Shown: positions 25,726 to 33,777 of the stretch, one piece after another
Layout: the number at the start of each line of letters is the position of its first letter
Numbering within the stretch: the stretch's first letter is position 1
Source: Paraflavitalea soli
GTDB lineage: Bacteria > Bacteroidota > Bacteroidia > Chitinophagales > Chitinophagaceae
Assembly: GCF_003555545.1 (NCBI RefSeq)
Contig: NZ_CP032157.1
Span: 1,182,546-1,246,545, forward strand
DNA: 64,000 bases
Direction of reading: 5' to 3'
Translations under genes and position numbers: made by a program
Notes under the pieces: model-generated
The model's input: only the letters and a program-made list of their open reading frames with translations
Databases searched by the model: none
Told to the model about the DNA's origin: nothing

Positions 25726-26337
25726 TTAGTCAACAGGACAGATGTCGGCCAGCTTTTGCAGGTCGCGCCAGCCATAGCCGCCATGAAAATCTCCTTTCTT
25801 ATCGTAGAGCCGTTCCCCGCGTAAAGCCTCATGGAAACGGTTGGATGGATTTTGAGGTATGCCAAACAATACCATCGAAGTGATGCCCATACTCAGGAAG
25901 CGGCGGGCTACATGACCCACCATCAACCGGCCAAGTCCCAGGCGCTGGTATTCCAGCAGCATGTAGAGCTGATTTAATTCACCGCCAAAATCGGGCAGGT
26001 CTGCATGACTGTATCTTGCACCTTTCGCAAAACCGATCAGCCTGCCTTCGCGGTTCTGTACTACAAAACAAAACCAGCTACCGTCTTTCACGGCAAATTG
26101 TTCACGCCACTGGTGCTCACGTATCTCATAGGTCGGCGGATTTTTGACCGTCCAGTAAGTATCTGACCAGGTTTGTACATGCAGGGCTGCCAGTGCCGGC
26201 AGGTCATTGGCCGTCGCCTCCCGGATGGTAAAAGATTCCAGTGTTTCACCCCATTCCCTTAACCTGCGCAAATTGGTCGTTTTGGAAGGCCTTTTAAGTC
26301 CCATGATGAAGCGGCCAATACTATGACTAAATTTCAT
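25726..26337 (-). CDS. GNAT family N-acetyltransferase
   Basis: A roughly 200-residue acetyltransferase. The fold starts FTIREATANDLPALAALHVQTW, has the central strand LIGFAKGARY, and a clear acetyl-CoA loop in LYMLLEYQRLGLGRLMVGHVARRFL, ending FHEALRGERLYDKK. Such proteins move acetyl groups to amines of small molecules or proteins; the substrate is unknown. The open frame extends upstream to 26532, but that part looks like a remnant of another gene, so I place the start at ATG 26337; ATG 26304 (MGLKRPSKTTN) is equally possible. It is the first gene of the leftward ankyrin/VOC run. Confidence 0.8.
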   Translation of the reverse strand: MKFSHSIGRFIMGLKRPSKTTNLRRLREWGETLESFTIREATANDLPALAALHVQTWSDTYWTVKNPPTYEIREHQWREQFAVKDGSWFCFVVQNREGRLIGFAKGARYSHADLPDFGGELNQLYMLLEYQRLGLGRLMVGHVARRFLSMGITSMVLFGIPQNPSNRFHEALRGERLYDKKGDFHGGYGWRDLQKLADICPVD

Positions 26338-26532
26338 AAAGAGATCGTATAACTGGTTATAAATACCTGAGCCAGCCTTTCTCCGGATGGGGCCAGCAAC
26401 AAACCCGTTCTTTATAAAGTTAACCAATAGTCCGCTGAGGTGGATAAGGGGAATATGCAGAAGGTAATAAAAGAGGGGCACCCGGCCAATCCCTATACTG
26501 ATAAAACCGGGAGAAGAGGGTAATGATGTCAT
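26338..26532 (-). pseudogene. Remnant of a DUF1624-like membrane acyltransferase C-terminus
   Basis: The frame upstream of, and continuous with, the GNAT gene codes GRVPLFYYLLHIPLIHLSGL, which resembles the C-terminal end of DUF1624/heparan-glucosaminide acetyltransferase-like membrane proteins, where a FGRVPLFFY...LHI segment is common. Only about 65 codons are left and no other part of such a gene exists upstream. I read this as the tail of a deleted gene that now abuts the GNAT gene. It could instead be a real N-terminal membrane segment of the GNAT protein. Confidence 0.45.
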
Positions 26533-26776
26533 AAAGAAAGTTGTTTTTCAGACTGGTTGAACAGTTGTCTTCATGGCTATACCTTCCCTTTTGCCATCAT
26601 CCCCTTTTTTCCCGGAAGGTTAATCAAAACCGGAAGTCTGGCCCTGAATTTCAGGCAAATAACAGGACCTAAAAAACATTTTTGATATCCTGTTCAAAAA
26701 ACTACGCAAGCCGGCAGTTTACCTTGAAAACCGGAAACCCAAATAACATTGTTCCTGACCGCATAGTTTTTTCTGC

Positions 26777-26784
26777 TAGTTTTG
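26777..26784 (+). promoter_or_regulatory. -7 box for the GNAT-ankyrin gene
   Basis: TAGTTTTG is a full TAnnTTTG match. It predicts a transcription start a few bases before ATG 26799, and so argues against the longer frame from 26682. A TTG at 26749 is 25 bp away, longer than usual. Confidence 0.55.
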
Positions 26785-26798
26785 GTATACACGATTTT

Positions 26799-28100
26799 AT
26801 GAGTATCACTCCTGCACACGATCAGGCTGTTCTCCGGAATGCCCGGCATACACAACTGGAACAGGCCGTTGCTGATAATCACCGGCAATTGTTTGATCTC
26901 AATGCGAAGGCACTGGGAGGAACGGTTCATTCCGCCGAAGGGCTCACTTACACGTATACCCGTTCCAATGGATCGGCAGTAACTTTTCCGTCCATGACGG
27001 AGGAGGCGGCAGGCGCAGCGCTGGATGCCATGATGGATTATTACCGCACACAACAGGCGGACAATGTAGGATACTGGTCGCTCGATCCGCCCAGCCCGGC
27101 CAATATTGGCGCCTCTTTACTGGCCCGGGGATTTCAACCAGGATGGCAGCCCTGCTGGATGGCGCTTGACCTGGGTACCATGCATACAGATTATACTGTA
27201 CCGGATAATGTGCAAATACTGGCCGACAATCATACCTCCGTCAACCGGATCAAAGACCTTCCGTATGCCGGTAATGGAGGCGCGCTGTCAGATGCCCTGT
27301 TCCAGGCTTATCCCGAAAGGGTACAGCGCTTCATTGCTTTCCGCGAGGGAGCCGTCATTGGTCAATGTTGCCTGTTCTTTACTACGGGGCCTGATGGAAT
27401 TGCAGGCATGTACAATGTAGGCGTTATACCTTCCGCGCAGCGACAGGGCATTGGCAAAGCCCTTGTGGTAGCAGCCTGCCGTTTTGCCGCGGAGCGCGGC
27501 TATCAGTATGTGATGTTGAATGCCAATCATATGGGCCGTCCGGTATATGAGCAGGTGGGTTTTCAATTCATTGGCTATGGTTGCACCTGGTGGTTGATAG
27601 GATGGCGCTATATAACCCACGCCGCTACACCCGATATGGTGAACCTGGCAGAAGCAGCGGGCAAAGGTGACCTTGGCATATTGGAAAGACTGGGGACAGC
27701 TTTCACCCCTGAGGAATTAGACCGACCGCTTGCCAATGGCATGACGCTGATGCAGGTGGCAGCACACCTGCATCAGCCTGCAGCTGCTGAATGGCTTATC
27801 AACCACGGCGTTGCCTGCACAGCCCTGGATGCCTGGGACCTGGGATGGAAGGACCGCGCTGCCGATATATTGGCCACCCATCCCGGGGAAGCCGATCGGC
27901 GATACTTCGATTGGAGAGGCACCCTGCTTCATATTGCAGCGCAAAGGGATGATATAGCCCTGGCGCAACTGGCCCTGGATGCCGGCACTGACCTTTCCAT
28001 CCAGGACAAGGACCATGATGCCACGCCCCTGGGGTGGGCGCATTATTTCAACAGGCCGGCCATCATTGCCCTGATCAAAAAATACATGGACAACAACTAG
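26799..28100 (+). CDS. GNAT acetyltransferase fused to ankyrin repeats
   Basis: A 433-residue cytoplasmic fusion. Residues about 1-265 form a GNAT protein with an N-terminal helical part (SITPAHDQAVLRNAR), a degenerate first half and a second half with the acetyl-CoA loop in GMYNVGVIPSAQRQGIGKALV and the late MGRPVYEQVGFQFIGY. From about residue 275, ankyrin-like repeats follow (MVNLAEAAGKGDLGILERLG, TLMQVAAHLHQPAAAEWLINHG, GTLLHIAAQRDDIALAQLALDAGTDL). The start is set by the promoter box just upstream. It faces the leftward GNAT/ankyrin/VOC genes and is 22 bp before a sensor kinase gene, with which it may be co-transcribed. Confidence 0.82.
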   Translation: MSITPAHDQAVLRNARHTQLEQAVADNHRQLFDLNAKALGGTVHSAEGLTYTYTRSNGSAVTFPSMTEEAAGAALDAMMDYYRTQQADNVGYWSLDPPSPANIGASLLARGFQPGWQPCWMALDLGTMHTDYTVPDNVQILADNHTSVNRIKDLPYAGNGGALSDALFQAYPERVQRFIAFREGAVIGQCCLFFTTGPDGIAGMYNVGVIPSAQRQGIGKALVVAACRFAAERGYQYVMLNANHMGRPVYEQVGFQFIGYGCTWWLIGWRYITHAATPDMVNLAEAAGKGDLGILERLGTAFTPEELDRPLANGMTLMQVAAHLHQPAAAEWLINHGVACTALDAWDLGWKDRAADILATHPGEADRRYFDWRGTLLHIAAQRDDIALAQLALDAGTDLSIQDKDHDATPLGWAHYFNRPAIIALIKKYMDNN

Positions 28101-28122
28101 TACCACTATAAAATCAATCGTA

Positions 28123-29136
28123 TTGCGTTCCCTCTTTCGAAAAAGAAATTTATTTCACTGGATCTTCTGGCTCATGTACATCATATATGGGATCATGGAT
28201 TCCCGTGGCTGGATCATGAAAAAAGGGTTTCTTTGGTCGCTGCAGCCTTTGCTGCTCTTTTTTGCCATGATCGCTTTATTGTTGTACGGTAATATCAGGT
28301 TCCTGATACCAGTGCTGCTGGAAAAGAAAAGGATACTATCCTATGTGACAGGACTCCTGGTGATCATTTTTCTGTACACTTATTTGCGAAGCCTCAACCA
28401 GCAATACTGGGATGCCAAGGTATGGCCTGATGAGCCTATGACCATCGGCTCTTATTTGCATTGGAATGTATTAAATGCACTGTGGTTCCTGGTCATGTCG
28501 TCCATGTTGTTCTATGCCGTCAAATGGCATGAGCAGCGTGAACAGGTGAGGAATATCCAGATCACACAGCTGGAAACGGAACTCAAATACCTGCGTGCGC
28601 AGGTCAATCCGCATTTCCTGTTCAATGGACTAAATACCATTTATGGCTCTATTGACCGGGAGAACCAGCAGGCCAGGGATATCCTGTTGCAGTTTGCCGA
28701 TCTGTTGCGGTATAATTTATACGAAGCCGATGTGGATTGGGTAGAACTGGAAAAGGAGGCTACTTACCTTCAAAATTATGTAGCGTTGCAAAGGGCGCGG
28801 AGCGATAGCAACCTGAACATAGCTCTGGACATCAATATCCCGGATAAAACGGTCAGGATAGCCCCGCTTATCTTTCTTACATTTGTGGAGAACGCCTTCA
28901 AATACAGTACCCGTGATGATAACCGGATCAACCATATCACCATCAGCCTGCAACAACTGCCCGGACGTGTGGTGTTTACCTGCTCCAATGCGTATGAAGA
29001 GCAGGACCAGATGGCCGGTGGCATAGGGTTGAACAATGTAACCCGCCGGCTGGAACTATTGTACAAGGATCGTTATACCCTGGAGATCGTGAAAGAGCCA
29101 CCTGTTTATACCGTTCATTTAACCCTTCTGGTATGA
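28123..29136 (+). CDS. LytS-like sensor histidine kinase
   Basis: A 337-residue membrane kinase. Four membrane segments fall between residues about 10 and 135. A coiled coil (REQVRNIQITQLETELKYLRAQ) leads into the phospho-acceptor motif NPHFLFNGLNTIYGSI. The ATPase module has LTFVENAFKYS and GGIGLNNVTRRL. The start codon appears to be TTG, because no in-frame ATG lies upstream and the next ATG would cut into the first membrane segment. The gene ends in an ATGA overlap with the LytTR regulator gene. Confidence 0.88.
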   Translation: MRSLFRKRNLFHWIFWLMYIIYGIMDSRGWIMKKGFLWSLQPLLLFFAMIALLLYGNIRFLIPVLLEKKRILSYVTGLLVIIFLYTYLRSLNQQYWDAKVWPDEPMTIGSYLHWNVLNALWFLVMSSMLFYAVKWHEQREQVRNIQITQLETELKYLRAQVNPHFLFNGLNTIYGSIDRENQQARDILLQFADLLRYNLYEADVDWVELEKEATYLQNYVALQRARSDSNLNIALDINIPDKTVRIAPLIFLTFVENAFKYSTRDDNRINHITISLQQLPGRVVFTCSNAYEEQDQMAGGIGLNNVTRRLELLYKDRYTLEIVKEPPVYTVHLTLLV

Positions 29137-29846
29137 GGAAGCTACGTTGTATCATAGTAGATGATGAGCCCATCGCCCGCAAAATAATGCTGGAGTTTGT
29201 GGAGCAGGTGCCTTTCCTGGAACCTGCCGGTCAGTTTGAGAATGCCCTGAAAGCGGAAGCCTGGCTGCAGGGCAATAAGGCCGACATCATGTTCCTCGAT
29301 ATTGAAATGCCCAAACGTTCAGGGCTTGATTACCTGAAGCAGTCCGCCATTACACCACTGGTGATATTGACCACGGCTTTCCCCCAATATGCCCTCGATG
29401 GATATGAGCTGGATATTGTCGATTACCTGCTAAAGCCGGTGGCCTTCAACCGCTTTCTGAAAGCTGTGCAGAAAGCCAAAGAATTTGCAGAGCTGCGGGA
29501 TGCGGCCACCCCACAAACCATCCCTTCCTGGATATTTGTGCGCAGCGAAAAGCGCATAGAGAAAATAGAACTGAAAGACATTCTTTACATAGAAAGCCTG
29601 GGCAATTACGTCAACATCTTTACCGACAACAAAAGGATCCTGGCCTACCTCACACTGAAAGGGCTGGAAAGCCAATTGCCTGCCCCGGAGTTCCTGAAGA
29701 TACATCAATCCTACCTGGTCAACTGTTCACGAATTGAGGCCATTGAAGGTAATACCGTGGTGATAAAAGACAAAACGATACCAGTGAGCCGCAATTACCG
29801 GGATGCGTTGATGCAACTGGTTGAACAGCGGTTGCTGAAACGGTAA
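29133..29846 (+). CDS. LytTR family response regulator
   Basis: A 237-residue regulator whose ATG overlaps the kinase stop by 4 bp, so the pair is coupled. The receiver has VDDEPIA (acidic pair at 10-11), the phospho-acceptor Asp 56 in IMFLDIEMPKRSG, a Thr in LTTAFPQYAL and the Lys in DYLLKPV. The LytTR domain follows (about 135-235) with ILYIESLGNYVNIFT, FLKIHQSYLVNCSRIE and VSRNYRD, all typical. Genes controlled are unknown; the GNAT-ankyrin gene upstream is a possible target or partner. Confidence 0.93.
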   Translation: MRKLRCIIVDDEPIARKIMLEFVEQVPFLEPAGQFENALKAEAWLQGNKADIMFLDIEMPKRSGLDYLKQSAITPLVILTTAFPQYALDGYELDIVDYLLKPVAFNRFLKAVQKAKEFAELRDAATPQTIPSWIFVRSEKRIEKIELKDILYIESLGNYVNIFTDNKRILAYLTLKGLESQLPAPEFLKIHQSYLVNCSRIEAIEGNTVVIKDKTIPVSRNYRDALMQLVEQRLLKR

Positions 29847-29850
29847 GAGA

Positions 29851-29878
29851 AGAATACAGAATACAGAATTTAGAATAC
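29851..29878 (+). repeat. Heptamer tandem array, AGAATAC type (4 units)
   Basis: Four 7-bp units follow 4 bp after the regulator stop: AGAATAC, AGAATAC, AGAATTT, AGAATAC. The unit length equals that of the GTCGGCA arrays, but the sequence is unrelated. Confidence 0.7.
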
Positions 29879-29953
29879 AAAAGGCTGCCGCGTTTTTTAT
29901 CAAGGATTTGATGCTGTTGGTGTAAGCGTTTTCCGGAGGATGGGGTAGTGGAG

Positions 29954-29961
29954 TAAGTTTG
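29954..29961 (+). promoter_or_regulatory. -7 box for the duplicated lipoprotein gene
   Basis: TAAGTTTG, a full TAnnTTTG match 16 bp before the ATG at 29978. No TTG at suitable distance. Confidence 0.5.
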
Positions 29962-29977
29962 CCCTAAATCAAGGCTT

Positions 29978-30922
29978 ATGTTATTTACAAGAACTGCCTG
30001 TACGATAATATTGCTGATTGGCTTATTGCCTGCTGCCATTGCCTGCCGGGGCCATAAGGGAGCTATGGATGAAAGTGCTGCAATGATATATGAAGGGACT
30101 TCTCCTGGCGTTACGGCAGAAAGAGTTTTCCTGAAGATCCCACTTAATGAGCGATGTGACTTTATCAGGTGGAAACTCACCCTGCTGCAGGATGCTGCCA
30201 CAAAAGCGGCTACCACCTTTATCCTGCAACGGGAATATGGATTCTATGTCGATAACCGTACAGATAAGTCCATGGGGCAGGCAACAATTGAAGGAGCCTG
30301 GGAAGTAGCCAAAGTCCCCAATCTAAAAGCAGGCTCTATCGTTTACCAGCTTCATGCCAACTCGTCTTCTATTTGCTTACTACGATTGGATGACAACCTG
30401 CTTCACTTACTGAATAGTAATAAAGACCTCATGATCGGTAATGGCGGGCAGAGTTTCACCCTCAGCAGAACAACCAATATCATACCACCGATGTCGATCT
30501 ATCAGTCCCTGCAGGTCAGCGCCCACTTTATCAGTGGCATACAGGATACTATGCTCACTTTTGTGGGAAGATCGCCTTGTAAAGCCATTGCCAGCGATTT
30601 GGGACTGCCTGCGGACCCTGCCTGCTTTAAGCTGAAATGGAGCCTAAAATTGTATCAGGACCCTGTTACATTCAAACCTACGAGGTACCAGTTAAGGAGA
30701 GTGGTGCAGGGGCTGGATTTAATTGAAGGTTCCTGGACAATTGTAAAAGGTACCGCGGCCGATCCCAACGCGCTGGTCTACCTGCTGGACCCCGGCAAGC
30801 CCGGGTATACGCTTTACCTGATGAAAGGCGATGACAATGTGCTTTTCTTCCTCGATAAGCAAAGAAACCTATTGGTAGGCGATAGCCTTTTTAGTTATAC
30901 CCTCAACAGGCAAAAGCAGTAA
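29978..30922 (+). CDS. Lipoprotein with two NlpE-like repeats
   Basis: A 314-residue lipoprotein with signal sequence MLFTRTACTIILLIGLLPAA and lipobox AAIAC (Cys about 23). The mature part is an internal duplication. Repeat one (about 38-170) has MIYEGTSPG, LTLLQDAATKAATTFIL, IEGAWEVAK and LRLDDNLLHLLNSNKDLMIGN. Repeat two (about 188-310) has TFVGRSPCK, LKLYQDPVTFKPTRYQL, IEGSWTIVK and MKGDDNVLFFLDKQRNLLVGD. This layout resembles the NlpE N-terminal domain found in many Bacteroidota lipoproteins. In Enterobacteria NlpE senses envelope or copper stress; the CxxC copper-type motif is not visible here. A strong terminator follows. Confidence 0.7.
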   Translation: MLFTRTACTIILLIGLLPAAIACRGHKGAMDESAAMIYEGTSPGVTAERVFLKIPLNERCDFIRWKLTLLQDAATKAATTFILQREYGFYVDNRTDKSMGQATIEGAWEVAKVPNLKAGSIVYQLHANSSSICLLRLDDNLLHLLNSNKDLMIGNGGQSFTLSRTTNIIPPMSIYQSLQVSAHFISGIQDTMLTFVGRSPCKAIASDLGLPADPACFKLKWSLKLYQDPVTFKPTRYQLRRVVQGLDLIEGSWTIVKGTAADPNALVYLLDPGKPGYTLYLMKGDDNVLFFLDKQRNLLVGDSLFSYTLNRQKQ

Positions 30923-30950
30923 GCCTGTAGCCATTATCATCTTGTTAATA

Positions 30951-30996
30951 TTGGGGTGAGTTGCCTTTGCCGGCGGCTCACCCCAAACTTTTTTTA
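30951..30996 (+). terminator. Rho-independent terminator
   Basis: 10-bp stem TTGGGGTGAG (30951-30960) and CTCACCCCAA (30977-30986) with a 16-nt loop, followed by a run of seven T residues. Confidence 0.88.
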
Positions 30997-31070
30997 TAAC
31001 TTCCTGTTCCCTGCTGACATACTGTTGTCACAACCCGCCTGTAGCTTTATACTGAAAATAACCAACCAGT

Positions 31071-32303
31071 ATGAACCACCTTCTTAACCTTTTAACAATC
31101 ATGATCTTAACCGGGCATACAGTTGCCCAAACAAATAAAATCAACAAAACTATGAGCGCAGTACAACCTTTCCGGATTGAAATTAGACAACAAGTATTAG
31201 ACGATCTTACCACCCGCTTAAAGCAAACAAGATGGGCTGACGCGCCTGACAATGCAGGGTGGAATTACGGCACCAATCCAGATTACCTTCGTGAACTGGT
31301 CAATTATTGGATCACCCAATATGATTGGCGCAAACAGGAAGCAGCCCTGAATAAGTTTCCCCAATTCAAGACAACTATTGATGGTGTAGGCATTCACTTT
31401 CTCCATATTAAAGGGAAAGGCAGGAATGCTAAACCGCTCTTACTGGTCCACGGCTGGCCCGATAGCTTCTTCCGTTTTTATAAGGTAATTCCTATGCTTA
31501 CCGATCCTGCCAGCTATGGCGGCAACCCCGATGAATCGTATGATGTAATAGTGCCCTCTTTACCGGGTTTTGGTTTCTCTGGCCATGTAGCGCTGGCCGA
31601 TGACAGTACGGCAAAGATCATGGACAAACTAATGACGGAGGTACTGGGTTACCAGACATTTGTGGCTGCCGGCGGCGATATGGGTACCGGTATCATCAAA
31701 TCCATGGCTGTTCAATTTCCCCAGGCGGTTAAAGCCATTCACCTGACAGATGTAGGTTATCCCAATGGCACGGAAGACTGGTCAAAGATGTCACCTGCAG
31801 AACAAGAGTTTGGCCAGGTTATCCAGCGCTGGTGGTATGCAGAAGGAGCTTATAATATGATGCATTCCACCAAACCCCAAACACTGGCTTTTGGCCTGAA
31901 TGATTCGCCCGTAGGCCTTGCCTCCTGGATATTGGAAAAGTTCAATACCTGGAGTGATAACAAAGGCAATATTGAAAACAGCTTTACCAAAGATGAACTG
32001 ATCACCAATATCATGATCTATTGGGTTACACAAACCATCAATAGCAGCATGCGTACCTACCTGGAAAATGCAAGGGCCAGTTATGGTCCACAGGGGCCTA
32101 AAGCGCCGGTAAGGGTAGAAGTACCTACCGGAGTAGCCTCTTTCCCGGGAGAAGCTCCCTTACCAAAGGAATGGGCCGAAAGAATGGTCAATGTAAAACG
32201 ATTCACCAAAATGGAGAAGGGTGGCCACTTTGCAGCCCTGGAAGAACCCAGACTATGGGTAGGAGAGCTGAATGCCTTTTTCTACGGTAATGAATCCAAA
32301 TAA
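31071..32303 (+). CDS. Epoxide hydrolase family protein
   Basis: A 410-residue alpha/beta hydrolase with the epoxide hydrolase N-terminal domain (PFRIEIRQQVLDDLTTRLKQ, then WNYGTNPDYLRELVNYW). HGWPDSFFRF near residue 126 forms the oxyanion region. The Asp nucleophile is in AAGGDMGTGI (near 203), and the His is in MEKGGHFAALEEP (near 383). A signal-like N-terminus (MNHLLNLLTIMILTGHTVAQ) suggests export; an internal Met at about residue 28 would give a cytoplasmic protein as in many relatives. The reaction would be hydrolysis of an epoxide to a diol; the substrate is not known. Confidence 0.87.
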   Translation: MNHLLNLLTIMILTGHTVAQTNKINKTMSAVQPFRIEIRQQVLDDLTTRLKQTRWADAPDNAGWNYGTNPDYLRELVNYWITQYDWRKQEAALNKFPQFKTTIDGVGIHFLHIKGKGRNAKPLLLVHGWPDSFFRFYKVIPMLTDPASYGGNPDESYDVIVPSLPGFGFSGHVALADDSTAKIMDKLMTEVLGYQTFVAAGGDMGTGIIKSMAVQFPQAVKAIHLTDVGYPNGTEDWSKMSPAEQEFGQVIQRWWYAEGAYNMMHSTKPQTLAFGLNDSPVGLASWILEKFNTWSDNKGNIENSFTKDELITNIMIYWVTQTINSSMRTYLENARASYGPQGPKAPVRVEVPTGVASFPGEAPLPKEWAERMVNVKRFTKMEKGGHFAALEEPRLWVGELNAFFYGNESK

Positions 32304-32360
32304 TTATAGGAGAAAGTATAGCCATGAATAAGCGGCTGCCTGACCAGCCTGAAAACGAAA

Positions 32361-32398
32361 ACAGGGTGGAGCTTTTGAAAGCGTCCACCCTGTTTCTT
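32361..32398. terminator. Bidirectional terminator between converging genes
   Basis: Stem ACAGGGTGGA (32361-32370) and TCCACCCTGT (32384-32393), extended inside by GCTTT/AAAGC. It is followed by TTTCTTT on the plus strand and preceded by A-rich sequence that gives T on the minus strand. It separates the epoxide hydrolase and DUF1501 genes. Confidence 0.82.
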
Positions 32399-32442
32399 TG
32401 GTAGAGTACGGTCTATTGGCAGAATGGTTGAGTGTGATCTTG

Positions 32443-33705
32443 TCAGCTCATAACCCCGATCTTTTTTCCCGACCAATCGGGGAACAGGATCGTGTCATTA
32501 TTGATACGCAAGTGTTTGTCGGCTACTTCACTGAATACCGAGCGGAAGTCTGTGGTAACAGCCAGGTCGCGTCCATCTTCCAGGTTCTCTTTGGCCAATG
32601 GATTGACCAGTCCATGTACCATACCTCCATTGACATCATTGCCCAGGATAAAGTTGCAGGAGCCACGTCCGTGGTCTGTTCCGCCTGTACCGTTTTGTTT
32701 TACCGTACGGCCAAATTCTGTCATCGTCATCACCGTTACATCATCCTGGTAGGCTTCCAGATCATTCCAGAACGCCGTTATGCTGGTACTCAGGTCCAGC
32801 ACATTACGGGAGAAGATGCCCGTTACAGCGCCTTGGTTGAAATGCGTATCCCAACCGCCTGATTCTGCAAAAGCTACTTCCAGGCCCACATCCATTTTGA
32901 TCAGCTGCGCTATCTGCTTCAGCGAATTGCCCAAGGCACTGGCAGGGTATATTACATTGTTGGCAGGCTTATAATTTTTCACATCTGCTTTCTGCAACAT
33001 CTTAATGGCGTCAAAGCTTTCCTTACCCGTCTTGTTGAGCAGGGCAGAAGAGGTTTGGTCATAGAGGTCTTCAAAACTCTTGGCTGCCACATTCGTGCCG
33101 ATGGGGTTGCCACGCATCTGGATGGTGAAGTCCTGCAGGTTGCTGATCGCTACCGAAGGATTGTCGCCATAGAAGGAACGTGGCATGGAAGAGGTAAGGC
33201 TCACTGCCCGGAATGGTGAAGCATCGTGACCCAGTAAGCCTACAGCACGGTTGAGCCAGCCACTGCCGGTGCCTTTATTGAAAGGTGTACCCGATTCCAT
33301 ATAATCCTGCGCATCAAAATGCGAGCGGGTATTGTTGGGCGAGCCGATCCCATGCACGATCGCCAGTCGCTTCTCGCGGAACAAAGGTTCGAATGCGCCC
33401 AGGGAAGGGTGGAGGCCAAAGCGCCCGTCGAGGTCGATCAACTGTCCATTGTTATCACCTTTGGCAGCTGTCATGAACAGGGTAGGGCGGGCGGCTTTCA
33501 GGTATTCATCCGTAAAGGGTGTTACCGCCATCAGGCCGTCCATAGCGCCCCGTTGAAATATGCAGATCAGTATCTTGTTCTTTTTGTAAGGACCAACGAT
33601 CTTCTGGCTATTGGCGGCACGCGCAATAAAAGTAGGAACGCCGCCTACACCGATGCCAAACAAAGCCAGGCCGCCTGATTTTAAGAATCCTCTTCTTGTA
33701 GACAT
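32443..33705 (-). CDS. DUF1501 family protein with Tat-like signal
   Basis: A 420-residue secreted protein. The N-terminus MSTRRGFLKSGGLALFGIGVGG is a twin-arginine signal. The rest matches DUF1501, a member of the alkaline-phosphatase-like superfamily: RGAMDGLMAVTPF near the N-terminal metal region, LAIVHGIGSPNNTRSHFDAQDYME, ESGGWDTHFNQG, TMTEFGRTVKQNGTGGTDHGRG near the C-terminus. The Asp/His-rich motifs suggest metal binding. The function is unknown. In Bacteroidota and Planctomycetes it is nearly always next to a DUF1800 gene, as here (72 bp apart), and the two are thought to act together at the cell surface. Confidence 0.9.
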   Translation of the reverse strand: MSTRRGFLKSGGLALFGIGVGGVPTFIARAANSQKIVGPYKKNKILICIFQRGAMDGLMAVTPFTDEYLKAARPTLFMTAAKGDNNGQLIDLDGRFGLHPSLGAFEPLFREKRLAIVHGIGSPNNTRSHFDAQDYMESGTPFNKGTGSGWLNRAVGLLGHDASPFRAVSLTSSMPRSFYGDNPSVAISNLQDFTIQMRGNPIGTNVAAKSFEDLYDQTSSALLNKTGKESFDAIKMLQKADVKNYKPANNVIYPASALGNSLKQIAQLIKMDVGLEVAFAESGGWDTHFNQGAVTGIFSRNVLDLSTSITAFWNDLEAYQDDVTVMTMTEFGRTVKQNGTGGTDHGRGSCNFILGNDVNGGMVHGLVNPLAKENLEDGRDLAVTTDFRSVFSEVADKHLRINNDTILFPDWSGKKIGVMS

Positions 33706-33777
33706 AAGAAAATGTTTTGAATTTTACAGCTTAATTGGAACATCTGCGGAATCCCGCTATTCAATTAATCCGTGATC

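Noticed and set aside
26682-26798. Longer N-terminus for the GNAT-ankyrin protein
   Set aside because: The extra 39 residues have no resemblance to GNAT proteins and overlap a full -7 promoter box at 26777-26784.
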